DNA of 35,422 nt from Candidatus Zipacnadia bacterium (GCA_029820565.1 JALGUR010000057.1:1-35422); one strand, 5' to 3'. Positions 1 through 9,227 are shown, counted from the stretch's first letter. Numbers and translations are program-made. Notes: generated by a model not told the origin, from the sequence alone.

Positions 1-1824
1 CTGGCCGTCGAGGCGGGGCTTGTTAGCCCGGAAATCCCTGTTGTAGCCGTGCAAGCCGGCATCACCGGCCCGAAGTATTCCCAAGCGCAGATGGAAGCGG
101 CGGTGGCGTGGCTGGAGACGGAGCGACGCAAGCGCGGGTGGCCAGAAATCATAATAATGGGCTGGGATGAACCGCCTTATCCAGCACGCGGGCTGAGGGA
201 AACCTATGCTCCCCTGCGTACGGTGCCCATTCGCCTGCTGACGGACACCAGTGTCACTGCAGCATATGCGTATGGTGATTTGCACGACGTGTGGACCTTA
301 CAGGACGGGGAGGTGACACCCGAGATGCAGGCTGAGGCCAGACGAATGGGCGCAGAGGTCTGGACCTATTCCTATCGCATATGGAGGCAGAACTTCAGCC
401 CACTTTGTGAGCGATACTTCGCAGGGCTGTACACCTGGGCATACAGGCTCGGCGGCAATACGCTCTGGGTATACTCTGGCACCGGGCATCACAGTCACGT
501 CTGGTGGGAACCAGACAGCAACGAGCCCATGCCCGTTACGGGTTGGGAGGGGCGCCGCGAAGGCGTTGACGACTACCGCTACCTGCAGATGGTCGAGGAT
601 CTTGTGACGGCGAAGACACCGGACCCGGCAGCCATCGAAGCGGGGGAATGGCTGGAGGCGCTGAGGACACGCCTCAAAGCCGTCGTTGTGCACGAGGTGG
701 AGGCCGGCAAGCCTCTGGACATCGAGGAATATGACGCGATTCGAGCCACGGCGGCCGATTACATTGAGAAGCTTGGCCCGGTGGCGGACCCAGAAGAGCC
801 GCCGGCCATCACGGGTCTGAAAGACGAGGCGGCCGCCTTCCGCGGCAAGTCGGTGGAACAGTGTGTCGCGGGGCTGGATGGTTCTGATGTTTCGCAGCGC
901 CGGGCGGCGGCGATGGCTTTGTTTGAACTGGGTCCCCAGGCCGCTCAAGCCACACCGACACTTGCTCGATTGCTCGATGATCCGGGAGTTCGCTTCCCCG
1001 CCCTGCGCGCACTTGAGGCGATCGGCCCCGAGGCGTATCCGGCGGCGTCGAAAATAGCCGCGCTTCTGTCACATCCCGATGTTTTCGTGCGCCTGGGCGC
1101 GACTTTCACCCTGGGCGGCATCGCCGGCCCACGGACCTGGGATCACGCTGTGAACGGATATGCACCCGAGGATGTGTCGCCGTATGCTCACACGGTCGTG
1201 CCGGCGTTGCGACAAGCGCTGTGTGATTCGCATGCGGGCGTCGTGCGGGTTGCTGCGTATGGGCTATCCCGTTGCGGCGAGGCCGCTGCGTCGGCACTGC
1301 CCGACGCAATGAAGATAGTCGAAGGTGAAAAAGACAGCGACAAGGGTGTGGGCACGCTGCGCGCGCTGGCTGCGATGGGACCGGCAGCCGCGGAAGCCGT
1401 CCCCCTGCTGGTCGAGTTTTACGCGGCCGCCGAAGGTGAAGATCGCGCCGTCACCTGGACGCTGGCCGCCATCGGCCCGGCTGCCTCCGACGCCCTTGCA
1501 GTTCTGGAGCAGTACCGCACGGCGGAAAACCCATTCCTGGCCGACACCTGCTACGCCCTGTTCTGCATTCGCGGCGAGGAGTCGGAGCTGGAAACAATGG
1601 TTGGGTTGCTGGGCGACGAGAGCCGTCCGAGGGGTTCCGCCGAGTGGGAGGATGTCGTCAGGTTCCTCACCGCCCTCGGCGCCAAAGCTGCGCCGGTCGC
1701 CCCCCTGGTGCGGGAGCGATTATCCCTTTTGGACTCCAAACCTTCGCTACAGCGCCAACTCGAGTTGACATTCTTCCGAAGAGTTGAAGAAGGTGGAAAG
1801 CCCCTCAGATTGCTGCCGCGCTGA
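1..1824 (+). CDS. DUF4091-like glycoside hydrolase domain fused to HEAT repeats (5' truncated)
   Basis: The frame is open from base 1, so the gene starts outside the window; a GTG at 49 is internal. The first ~215 visible residues resemble the C-terminal part of DUF4091/glycosyl-hydrolase-like proteins: an IIMGWDEPPYP segment that may carry the acidic residues, aromatic-rich stretches (WTYSYRIW, YAGLYTWAYRLGG), and a closing REGVDDYRYLQMVEDL-type helix. The remaining ~350 residues are Ala/Leu-rich helical pairs with repeated ALxAIGPxA and PxLxxLLxDxxxxVRxxA patterns, which are HEAT repeats. The role is probably carbohydrate processing, with the HEAT array as a binding scaffold. The DUF4091 call rests on pattern memory and could be another (beta/alpha)8 hydrolase family; the HEAT part is clear. 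Confidence 0.6.
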   Translation: MAVEAGLVSPEIPVVAVQAGITGPKYSQAQMEAAVAWLETERRKRGWPEIIIMGWDEPPYPARGLRETYAPLRTVPIRLLTDTSVTAAYAYGDLHDVWTLQDGEVTPEMQAEARRMGAEVWTYSYRIWRQNFSPLCERYFAGLYTWAYRLGGNTLWVYSGTGHHSHVWWEPDSNEPMPVTGWEGRREGVDDYRYLQMVEDLVTAKTPDPAAIEAGEWLEALRTRLKAVVVHEVEAGKPLDIEEYDAIRATAADYIEKLGPVADPEEPPAITGLKDEAAAFRGKSVEQCVAGLDGSDVSQRRAAAMALFELGPQAAQATPTLARLLDDPGVRFPALRALEAIGPEAYPAASKIAALLSHPDVFVRLGATFTLGGIAGPRTWDHAVNGYAPEDVSPYAHTVVPALRQALCDSHAGVVRVAAYGLSRCGEAAASALPDAMKIVEGEKDSDKGVGTLRALAAMGPAAAEAVPLLVEFYAAAEGEDRAVTWTLAAIGPAASDALAVLEQYRTAENPFLADTCYALFCIRGEESELETMVGLLGDESRPRGSAEWEDVVRFLTALGAKAAPVAPLVRERLSLLDSKPSLQRQLELTFFRRVEEGGKPLRLLPR

Positions 1825-1901
1825 GGCACTCAATCGGCGTTTAGAAGAATTGGTCGGCTATGACTCATCCCGGGCAACAATAGGAGAAGCACTAAGGTCT
1901 G

Positions 1902-2684
1902 ATGATAACCGGACATACAGTCGAGCAATTTTTCGCCACGTTCAACCCCGAAGGCCGCTTGAACCCAGAAGAGGGTTTCCTGCACGGCAGTGGCGATCAG
2001 CACGTGCAGGGCATTTGCGTCTGCTGGATGGCTACGCGCTTTGCTATCGAGCATGCCACCACGCAGGACTGTAACCTGATTATCTGCCACGAGGCCCTGA
2101 CTTTCTATGACTATCCAGTGTGGGCAACCGACCCTCCAGGTCAGCCTTGGGCGTCTGACCAAGCACGGCTGGACTTACTGGACGAGCACAACATCAGCGT
2201 CCTGCGAGTTCACTCCACCGTTGATCCTACCCATATCGGACCGGCTCTGTGGGAGGCAATCGGTTTGCCCGAACCCCAGTCCCGCGCCTGGGCTTACTCC
2301 CAGCACAAGGTTGAGCGTACTGCGGTAGGAGATTTGGCCATCCGGACTCGCCAGGCGTTAGCGATGAGTCATTTGCGCGTAACCGGCGACTTGGATCGGA
2401 TCGTAAGCAATGTGGGCACTGCCTGGGGTGGTCTGGGGCTGGACCGTCACATTGATGTGTGGGTTGAGCATCTACTACCTCGTGGCGCAGAAGTGCTCAT
2501 TGTCGGTGAGACCAACGACTTTGCCCAACGCTTCGCCATTGACAATGACATCGCGCTCATAGAAACTTGCCACTCAGCCAGTGAGGACCCTGGCTTGCGC
2601 TACTTGGCCGACGACCTCAGCAGACAATTTCCTGAGATAAGCGTGATTTTCCGGCCCCAGGAGATTCCCTGGGCTACATTCTGA
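1902..2684 (+). CDS. Nif3-like dinuclear metal-centre protein (YbgI/YqfO family)
   Basis: This 260-residue protein has the Nif3 ligand pattern. A hydrophobic strand leads to NLIICHEALTFYD (usual form 'ITHHP'). Next comes VHSTVDPTHIG, usual form 'HTxxD', followed by a helix ending in IGLPEP. Near the C-terminus is IETCHSASEDPGLRYLA, matching the closing His/Glu ligands. The family folds into a toroid with a two-metal site; its biochemical role is still unsettled. The central YqfO insertion domain is absent, as in the short form. The ATG at 1902 is preceded by TAGGAGAAG about 15 nt upstream, a long spacing. The gene lies 77 nt after the HEAT gene and ends at a gene-free convergent gap. Confidence 0.8.
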   Translation: MITGHTVEQFFATFNPEGRLNPEEGFLHGSGDQHVQGICVCWMATRFAIEHATTQDCNLIICHEALTFYDYPVWATDPPGQPWASDQARLDLLDEHNISVLRVHSTVDPTHIGPALWEAIGLPEPQSRAWAYSQHKVERTAVGDLAIRTRQALAMSHLRVTGDLDRIVSNVGTAWGGLGLDRHIDVWVEHLLPRGAEVLIVGETNDFAQRFAIDNDIALIETCHSASEDPGLRYLADDLSRQFPEISVIFRPQEIPWATF

Positions 2685-3110
2685 ATCGTGTGAATGGCCT
2701 GCTTGCGGTGATCATCTGGGAGGGTCATGGGCATGCCGTTGACCCGCGTGGGGACGAATTAGGACGTTTTAGTAGAACACGCGTTCTGCCCCAATTTATG
2801 GTGGAAAATGTGGAAAACTCCGTTGATAATAGGCTATGTCTACACTTTTTCTGTGGAAAACTAACGAATAGGCCCACGGAGGCAATTTTCGAGTTTACGG
2901 CCTGTAGGCAACAAATGTGTAATAAAACAACAAAGTGGGGAACTTTGTGGCGGGGTAATTCGTCTACTAATACAAAGATGGGCGAGGTGTCCTGAGCCTG
3001 CATTAGCAGGAACAGCCAGGTCAATGGAAGGTTACACCCTCCCTCCTTCACAGACCGCACCTACAGGACGCCTCGCTTTTCATCTTGAGCCTTGCGGCCG
3101 ACGCTCGCGG
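2685..3110. other. Gene-free convergent gap with short repeats
   Basis: This is 426 nt between the ends of the Nif3 gene (+) and the last sialidase-like gene (-). No convincing gene is seen. Visible items are a tandem 9-mer pair at 2800-2817 (GGTGGAAAA then TGTGGAAAA) with a third copy at 2852-2860, a 7-bp hairpin ACAAAGT/ACTTTGT at 2930-2948 with loop GGGGA, and a small hairpin CCTGC-ATTA-GCAGG at 2997-3010. Neither hairpin has a T-tract, so a terminator is possible but not shown. Confidence 0.6.
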
Positions 3111-4421
3111 CTACTTGATTGGCGGGCCGCCAATCGGCAGCAGTTCAATGCCCTCGCCTTCTTCAGCCGATTTGATGCGGAAGCGCATGGCCACCACTTC
3201 GCCCCCAAAGGGACCATACTTGTTGGGACCGATGCCACGCCCCTGATGATCGCCAACCGTGAAGATCGAGCCATCATCCAGCACACAGGCGTCAGGGTAA
3301 TACGCTATGGGGTTAAACTGGAAGCCACGGTCCGGAGCCGGCTTTATCCAGGTCTGGCCGTTGTCCCGGCTGTACATCACCTGGCCGTGGCCGCCAGTCC
3401 CACCACAAAAGACCAGCACCACCGTTCCGCCGGGTGTGACCACCAAGTCGCTCTTTAACATGTGCGTGCCCGGAGTGAGGTTGCGCGGCTGGGACCAGGT
3501 CAGACCGTTATCATAGGACTGAATCCAACTGCCCATGGGCCGCTGGACAGCACCGATACTGCCATCGGGCAGATAGGCGATAGTGCGCTCATCCATAACT
3601 TCGTCGGTCCCGAAGATGGAGTGAGTCGTCCAGGTCTCGCCCTTATCCTCCGAGCGCAGTAGCGCCATTACGTTCGGCAGCCGGGCCCCGCAGGGCCAAT
3701 CCTCGCCCGTGGGATACGGTATCCCGCCGCACAAGGCGAGCACGGCACCCTCAGGCGATTCGACGAAGTCCTGTAAGCACGTGCGCAAGAGGAACGGCCC
3801 GTTCAGCTCGGGCAACGCCTCCCAGGTCTCGCCATTGTCTTCGCTGCGATACACCACCGCTGTCTGGGGCAGACGCCCGTCAGCCATCTTAGCAAACTCC
3901 ACCGGATCGGTGGGCCACTTATGCCGGTAGCCGCGGTGGAGCTCAATATCACCGCCGGCAAACATTGTCCCATCTCGCAGTTGGATCACATCAACGATGC
4001 CCTCGGCGCCGCGTACCACGGGAAAGGTCGTGGGGCGTGTCCAGGTCTTGCCGTTATCGCTACTACGAATCCACATCAGATGGGGGCCATCGGGTGCGTC
4101 CCAGTCGAACATCCAGGCGTGGGTGCGTCTGTATTGCGCTTCGAGGTCAGGGTGCATGTCCAGGGGCGTGGGCCAGGAGGCGTGCCAGTAGCCCGCCGTG
4201 AAGGTCACAAAGACGTCGCCGTTTTGCAGGCGGGTGACCTTGGGCCAGCCGCAGAAGCCACCAAAGCCCTGAAAGTAATCTGGCGTGTTGACCGTCGGCG
4301 AGACCAGAATCTTGCGATACTTGTCAAAATCCTGGGCCGAAGTACTACTAGACGTAGTCAACGCCCCTATTACCAGAAGTGTCAGACTAACCACAAATAC
4401 TCTCGTTGATAGGTTTCTCAT
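3111..4421 (-). CDS. Secreted Asp-box (BNR) sialidase-like protein, subfamily A, copy 1
   Basis: This 436-residue protein has a signal peptide (about 1-29, ending SSTSAQ). Five Asp boxes (SxDxGxTW) occur near residues 120, 193, 257, 302 and 351, one per blade of a six-bladed propeller. A Glu at ~278 followed 16 residues later by Arg 294 (MDER...AVQRP) matches the spacing of the Glu and second Arg of GH33 sialidases, but no FRIP/YRIP motif is seen near the N-terminus. The motif AGYWHASWPTP at ~76 is shared with all its neighbours. GGAGG lies 6 nt before the ATG, and the gap to the preceding gene is 15 nt, so it is the last gene of the array. Unlike its paralogues it ends in an extra GGPPIK tail encoded by a DNA palindrome. 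Substrate is unknown; a lectin-like role is possible. Confidence 0.85.
   Translation of the reverse strand: MRNLSTRVFVVSLTLLVIGALTTSSSTSAQDFDKYRKILVSPTVNTPDYFQGFGGFCGWPKVTRLQNGDVFVTFTAGYWHASWPTPLDMHPDLEAQYRRTHAWMFDWDAPDGPHLMWIRSSDNGKTWTRPTTFPVVRGAEGIVDVIQLRDGTMFAGGDIELHRGYRHKWPTDPVEFAKMADGRLPQTAVVYRSEDNGETWEALPELNGPFLLRTCLQDFVESPEGAVLALCGGIPYPTGEDWPCGARLPNVMALLRSEDKGETWTTHSIFGTDEVMDERTIAYLPDGSIGAVQRPMGSWIQSYDNGLTWSQPRNLTPGTHMLKSDLVVTPGGTVVLVFCGGTGGHGQVMYSRDNGQTWIKPAPDRGFQFNPIAYYPDACVLDDGSIFTVGDHQGRGIGPNKYGPFGGEVVAMRFRIKSAEEGEGIELLPIGGPPIK
3117..3135. repeat. 19-bp palindrome over the last codons of the sialidase-like gene
   Basis: GATTGGCGG-G-CCGCCAATC is a perfect 9-bp inverted repeat around one central base. 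It lies inside the last codons of the minus-strand gene (tail IGGPPIK). The paralogous genes stop right after the codons for LPIG(E), so the second arm is new sequence in this copy. Confidence 0.8.
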
Positions 4422-4436
4422 TCTTATCCTCCCTTT

Positions 4437-5729
4437 CTATTCGCCAATCGGCAGCAGTTCAATGCCTTCGCCTTCCTCCGCAGACTTGATGCGGAAGCGC
4501 ATGGCGGTAGTTTCTGCCCCGTATGGTCCGTACTCACACTCAAAGCCTTGATGGTCGCCGACGGCAAAGATAGACCCGTCCTCCAGCACACAGGCGTCGG
4601 GATAATAGGCTATGGGGTCAAACTTGAAGCCGCGGTCGGGCGCCGGCTTAACCCACGTTTTACCGCTGTCCCGACTGTACATCACTTGACCGCTACCTCC
4701 TGGTCCGCCGCAAAAGACCAGAACAGCGGTCCCGTCAGGAGTCACCTGCAAATCACCTTTCTTGAATATCTTGCCGCTTCCTTCGAGAAGTTTGCGCGGC
4801 TCGGACCAAGTGCGGCCGTCGTCGTAGGATTGGAACCAGGCCGAGGTTTTACGAGAGGCGAAGCCGATACTGCCGTCAGGCAGATACGAGGGGGTACACT
4901 CTTCCACGTTGAAGTCGTTGCTGCCTACGACGGAGATCACTTCCCAGGTCCCGCCTTTATCTTCTGAGCGCATCATCGCCGAGACGAATCGCTCCTCGCT
5001 TTGGGGCCAGTCGCCCCCGCCGGGATAGGGTACCCCCGAAATGAGCAGCAACACCGCGCCGTCAGGTGCCTCCAGAAAGGCGTGCTGACTGCTAAGGAAC
5101 ATGAACGGCCCGTGCGGACGGGAGACCTCGTACCACGTCTCGCCACTATCGTTGCTGCGGTAGACGACCATTTTCATTGGGATATGCGTGGCGGCCCACT
5201 GTGCAAACTCTACGGGCGTAGTCGGCATCCCCGAGCGGTAGTGGTGTATTTCAATCTTCGCTCCGGCAAGCATGGTCCCATCGCTCAACTGCTTCACGTC
5301 GCTGAGTGCGTAAGCGCCGGGCACTACTGGGAATGCTTTTGGTTGGGTCCAGGTCTCGCCGTTATCAGTACTGCGAATCCACATAACATGGCCGCCAGTG
5401 GGAGCCTCCCAGTCCATTAACCATGGGAACTGCTCCTTATAGCGCTCACGGGTTCTGGGGTGTATGTCAAAAGGTGTCACCCAGGACGCGTGCCAGTAGC
5501 CGGCGCCAAAGGTGACAAAGAGGTCGCCATTGTGCAGCCGGCAGATCTCGGGCCAGCCGCAAAAACCACCAAAGCCTGCAAAATACTGAGGAGTATTAAT
5601 GGTGGGTGACACCAATATTTTGCGGTATTTGTCAAAATCATCGGTCGAGGCCACAGCGCACATCATTAATCCTCCTACAATCAAGAATAGTGCAAACGCG
5701 AAAACTGATTTCACCCTGACCGCTTTCAT
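4437..5729 (-). CDS. Secreted Asp-box (BNR) sialidase-like protein, subfamily A, copy 2
   Basis: This 430-residue protein has a signal peptide (MKAVRVKSVFAFALF..., cleavage probably near residue 28) and then the subfamily A opening FDKYRKILVSPTINTP. Asp boxes are STDNGETW, SNDSGETW, SEDKGGTW (T position kept, E replaced by G), SYDDGRTW and SRDSGKTW. The shared signature is AGYWHASWVTP, and the candidate catalytic pair is VEEC...ASRK. The C-terminus RFRIKSAEEGEGIELLPIGE closely matches the next copy. The ATG at 5729 has AGGAG 8 nt upstream, and the gap to the preceding gene is 14 nt, which supports co-transcription. Probably exported; a glycan-related role follows from the fold only. Confidence 0.85.
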   Translation of the reverse strand: MKAVRVKSVFAFALFLIVGGLMMCAVASTDDFDKYRKILVSPTINTPQYFAGFGGFCGWPEICRLHNGDLFVTFGAGYWHASWVTPFDIHPRTRERYKEQFPWLMDWEAPTGGHVMWIRSTDNGETWTQPKAFPVVPGAYALSDVKQLSDGTMLAGAKIEIHHYRSGMPTTPVEFAQWAATHIPMKMVVYRSNDSGETWYEVSRPHGPFMFLSSQHAFLEAPDGAVLLLISGVPYPGGGDWPQSEERFVSAMMRSEDKGGTWEVISVVGSNDFNVEECTPSYLPDGSIGFASRKTSAWFQSYDDGRTWSEPRKLLEGSGKIFKKGDLQVTPDGTAVLVFCGGPGGSGQVMYSRDSGKTWVKPAPDRGFKFDPIAYYPDACVLEDGSIFAVGDHQGFECEYGPYGAETTAMRFRIKSAEEGEGIELLPIGE

Positions 5730-5743
5730 TATCTGTCTCCTTC

Positions 5744-7033
5744 CTATTCTTCGTCAATAGGCAGCAGTTCAATGCCTTCGCCCTCCTCGGGCGATTTGAT
5801 GCGGAAGCGCATGGCGACTGTCTCTGCACCATAGGGCCCATACTCGCACTGAAAGCCCTGATGGTCGCCCACCGCGAAGATAGAGCCATCCGCGAGCACG
5901 CAGGCGTTGGGATAGTAAGCGAGTGGATCAAATTTGAAACCCCGATCCGGAGCCGGCTTTACCCAGGTTTGGGCACTGTCACGGCTGTATATGACTTCGC
6001 CGTGACCACCGGGACCGCCACAAAACACAAGTACGGCGATTCCGTCTGGAGTCACCACGAGGTCGCCTTTCTTGTAGCGGCGGCCCGATCCTTCAATGAG
6101 TTCCCGCGGCTCTGACCAGGTGCGGCCGTGGTCATAGGACTGGAACCAGGCCGAGGTCGGTCGCGATGCAGTGCCAATGCTGCCATCGGGTAGGTAAGCA
6201 GCGCTGCCTTCTTCAACATTGAAATCATTGCTACCGAAGATAGACAGAGTTCGCCAGGTCTCTCCCTTGTCCTCAGAGCGCAACATAGCCGACAAATACC
6301 GCTGGGCACCAAAATTCCAACCATCGCCTGATGGCAGAGGCACTCCACAGGTCAGCAGCAATAGACCGCCATCGTGGGCCTCAAGGAATGTATGCGGATG
6401 GCCCATCTTAGCAAAGAACGGCCCAGTGATGCGCGTGGTTTCTTCCCAGGTCTCGGCGTTGTCCTCACTGCGGAAGATCACGGTTTTCATCGGCAGCCGA
6501 TTGGCAACAACTCGGGCAAACTCCAGGGGTATAGCCGGAATCTTCCAGCCGTAGTGGTCCTGAATGACAGCGCCGGTGATCATCGTCCCATCAGACAGTT
6601 GCGCCACATCACCAATCCCGTAGGCTCCCGGGACTACCGGAAAGGCCCGCGGGCGCGTCCAGGTCTTGCCGTTATCGCGGCTGCGAATCCACATCATATG
6701 GCCGCCGTCGGGCGCGTCCCACTCGGCTATCCAGGGATATTTTTGTGTCAGATATTCTATATACTCGGGGGGGCAGTCCAGCGGGGTAGGCCAAGAGGCG
6801 TGCCAGTAGCCGGCGCAGAACGTCACAAACAGGTCACCATTGTGCAATCGGCAAATCTTCGGCCACCCACAGAAACCCCCGAAGCCTTTGAACGGCTCCG
6901 GGGTATTAACCGTGGGCGAGACCAGGATCTTGCGATACATGTCAAAATCCTGGCCGCAGGCGCTGTGAGTCATCACAGCTCCGGCCAGTATACACATCAC
7001 CACAGCAGCGACTTGCGGCAGCGACTCTTTCAT
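5744..7033 (-). CDS. Secreted Asp-box (BNR) sialidase-like protein, subfamily A, copy 3
   Basis: The frame opens at 7066, but the ATG at 7033 is preferred: it has AGGAG about 9 nt upstream and gives a clean signal peptide (MKESLPQVAAVVMCILAG..., ending SACGQ), for a 429-residue protein. The 7066 start would overlap the upstream stop codon. Asp boxes are SRDNGKTW, SEDNAETW (G lost), SEDKGETW, SYDHGRTW and SRDSAQTW (G lost). The pair VEEG...ASRP is present, as is AGYWHASWPTP. It is most similar to copy 2: both share SNDFNVEE, TSAWFQSYD and LIEGSG/LLEGSG, so they look like the most recent duplicates. It is the fourth gene of the six-gene minus-strand run. Confidence 0.84.
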   Translation of the reverse strand: MKESLPQVAAVVMCILAGAVMTHSACGQDFDMYRKILVSPTVNTPEPFKGFGGFCGWPKICRLHNGDLFVTFCAGYWHASWPTPLDCPPEYIEYLTQKYPWIAEWDAPDGGHMMWIRSRDNGKTWTRPRAFPVVPGAYGIGDVAQLSDGTMITGAVIQDHYGWKIPAIPLEFARVVANRLPMKTVIFRSEDNAETWEETTRITGPFFAKMGHPHTFLEAHDGGLLLLTCGVPLPSGDGWNFGAQRYLSAMLRSEDKGETWRTLSIFGSNDFNVEEGSAAYLPDGSIGTASRPTSAWFQSYDHGRTWSEPRELIEGSGRRYKKGDLVVTPDGIAVLVFCGGPGGHGEVIYSRDSAQTWVKPAPDRGFKFDPLAYYPNACVLADGSIFAVGDHQGFQCEYGPYGAETVAMRFRIKSPEEGEGIELLPIDEE

Positions 7034-7055
7034 TTTCTGCTCTCCTACTCGTGCA

Positions 7056-9128
7056 TTATGCTTCACCCAAGATAGCGTCCCAGTCCTGGTTCACCTCTCC
7101 CGTCTGGCTGCTCCCCACAGCACCAGCCTGGTTGGTCTCTTCGCCAATGGACAACAGTTGGATGCCGTCGCGGTTCTCATTGACCCGGAAGCGAATTAGA
7201 TAGCACCGATTCGGCGCAGCGCCGCTCTTAACATATCCCAGGAGTATAGATTCATCTTCCATTAAGGAGCCCTTGGGGTAGCCGTAGCATGAGGTATCAA
7301 GGGGGATGGCGTCGGTCCACGTCTCGCCCCCGTCGCTGCTCAGAAATACTTGCAGTCCGCCGTAGGTACAGGTGCAGACAATAGTATCATCGGACAACAC
7401 AAACGTGGCCGGTGCCTTGACTTTTCCGCTGGTGACCATCTGCCCGGTGCGGCGCCAGGTTACACCGTCGTCGTCAGACACATAGACCCCACCATCGGGC
7501 CGCACCACCATCACCAGTCGGCCGTTAGACAGGCGGACCATGTCGCCCTCGTCAACGTTAACGTCTTCCTGGCGGATAGTGGAGATGACTTGCCAGGACT
7601 TGCCATCATCATCCGAGCGATGGATGACGCCATAGAGCCGGCTGCCGCCTTTGTCCATGTCGTAAGTCTGCCACAATATGCCACCGTCAGGGAGTTGGAT
7701 ACAATTTGAGTGGCTCCGCGAGTAGTAATCGCCAGCACTTTCAATTGCAATCGGTTCACTCCAGGTCTTCCCGCCATCGGTGGACCGCAGCACTAATTGC
7801 TTGGTATTAAGTTCCTGCAAGCCTTCCGGAGCTTCGGATAACCCGTACCAATTAGCCTGCACATTGACAAACACCAATACCGTGCCTTCACGCGTGACAA
7901 AGATATTGTCGGGGCCGTCGTCCTGGGGATCATCGTAGATAGTAAATGGTTTGCTCCAGGTCTTACCGTTGTCCGAAGACCGGCAGCCCATAGTTCGCCC
8001 ACCTGTGGGGGCCTTATGGTCCAGAGGCCAACCGCCGGCCTCCCAACGCTTGCGCGTCTCCTCGCCTATTACCATCGGCCAGGCAAACGAGGAATGCCAG
8101 TAGCCCGCCGAGTGGACAAAGAGCAAGTCACCGTCGGGCATTCGGGCCACTCCGCCCACCCAACCAATGAAATCACCTAAGCCGGGGAAATGGTCGGGGC
8201 GGTTGTGATCAGCACCAGTAACACATACGCGAGCCTGTTCAGCAGTTAAGCCCTTCACTGTTGGTTCCTCCACCTTTTTAAGAACTTTCGGCGGCTCAGC
8301 AACGGCCGGTACGATTGTGACTGCTTCGGCATGATTTTGCTGTGCTTCTTCGGCGGTCAACGCCCGGCTATAGAGCCGCACGTAAGCGATATCTCCTTGT
8401 AGCCGGTGCTTCTCCCCAGTCTGGTGACTGCCGATGGCAAGCGGGTTGTCATTCGCTACCAACTCGAACTTCTGATTAGAAGTGCCAATCAGCGCGCCGT
8501 TGACATACCACTTGCAGTGCGGCTCACTATTGGTATCATAGGAAAAAACATAGTGACCAAAGGTGTCATCGTCCAGTTCAATAATTGGGCCGGTGTTGAG
8601 AATGTCTTCATTCTTATCTTTGATCTGGGCATTGACAAAAAGCCGGCCGATCTGACCGGAGAGACGCACCTGCAAGTTATAGTCGCCGCCACTGCCCATT
8701 CCCCCCTTGGCCAGGAACGGCGCCATCTCCTCGGCCTTCAGACTACCTTGGCGGATGCGAACCAGGGCCTCAATAGTGAAAGCCTCAGGCGTATCAAGAC
8801 TGGCAGCCTGCGCTATTTCTACATAATTGCCCTGGCCATTGAACTGCAGGCAATACGGGTCGCCGGGCTGGCCACTGCCCACCCAGGTGGGAGTGTCATA
8901 GTTACGCAGTACACCATTGTTACCCTTCCCGCTCAGGTCAGTCCAAGTGGTGGCCTGAGCATCAAAGTCCTGGCCACTGTTGTTCGCCGCATTCAAATAC
9001 AGCACCAGGCCCTCTTCCACTGCCGACCGAGCCGGGCTAACCCATTTTGTCAAGGCAAACACCGCCAAGCCAATCACAACGAATACCTTCAACGGCCCAG
9101 CCTTTCTACTATCTACAGAAGCATACAT
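7056..9128 (-). CDS. Secreted LamG + Asp-box sialidase-like protein, subfamily B, copy 1
   Basis: The frame opens at a TTG at 9161. The ATG at 9128 is chosen because GAGGAG lies 9 nt upstream, the same spacing as in the sister gene; the ATG at 9134 is only 3 nt from it. The ~690-residue product has a signal peptide ending SPARSA, then a LamG/concanavalin domain (~30-240: GLVLYLNAAN, FNGQGNYVEI, GDIAYVRLYSRALTAEE). A Pro/Lys linker follows, and then the subfamily B propeller starting CVTGADHNRPDHFPG. Asp boxes are SSDNGKTW, STDGGKTW, SDDDGKSW, SDDDGVTW and SSDGGETW. VDEGDMVRLSNGR and VVRPDGG fit the GH33 Glu and Arg positions. Beyond the shared RFRVNE...LLSIGEE end it has about 25 extra polar residues. 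Likely a secreted carbohydrate-binding or cleaving protein. Confidence 0.85.
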   Translation of the reverse strand: MYASVDSRKAGPLKVFVVIGLAVFALTKWVSPARSAVEEGLVLYLNAANNSGQDFDAQATTWTDLSGKGNNGVLRNYDTPTWVGSGQPGDPYCLQFNGQGNYVEIAQAASLDTPEAFTIEALVRIRQGSLKAEEMAPFLAKGGMGSGGDYNLQVRLSGQIGRLFVNAQIKDKNEDILNTGPIIELDDDTFGHYVFSYDTNSEPHCKWYVNGALIGTSNQKFELVANDNPLAIGSHQTGEKHRLQGDIAYVRLYSRALTAEEAQQNHAEAVTIVPAVAEPPKVLKKVEEPTVKGLTAEQARVCVTGADHNRPDHFPGLGDFIGWVGGVARMPDGDLLFVHSAGYWHSSFAWPMVIGEETRKRWEAGGWPLDHKAPTGGRTMGCRSSDNGKTWSKPFTIYDDPQDDGPDNIFVTREGTVLVFVNVQANWYGLSEAPEGLQELNTKQLVLRSTDGGKTWSEPIAIESAGDYYSRSHSNCIQLPDGGILWQTYDMDKGGSRLYGVIHRSDDDGKSWQVISTIRQEDVNVDEGDMVRLSNGRLVMVVRPDGGVYVSDDDGVTWRRTGQMVTSGKVKAPATFVLSDDTIVCTCTYGGLQVFLSSDGGETWTDAIPLDTSCYGYPKGSLMEDESILLGYVKSGAAPNRCYLIRFRVNENRDGIQLLSIGEETNQAGAVGSSQTGEVNQDWDAILGEA

Positions 9129-9227
9129 AGTCATCCACTCCTCAAGTTTGTTTGTGGACAATTACCTTATCTGAGGCGCCAGACGCAAAATTGAGTTGTT
9201 GCGAAGCGATGGTACAGACGGCACTTT

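Noticed and set aside
2800-2860. Replication origin
   Set aside because: Only three weak DnaA-box variants and no dnaA, dnaN or other origin genes nearby; kept as a low-interest note only.
2690-2995. 101-codon open frame in the gene-free gap
   Set aside because: GTG start with no ribosome site, low-complexity unfamiliar product, and overlap with the nonamer repeats and a hairpin.
6374-7075. 233-codon open frame on the plus strand in the sialidase-like array
   Set aside because: Shadow of the minus-strand Asp-box gene; similar shadows recur over each paralogue because the genes are similar.
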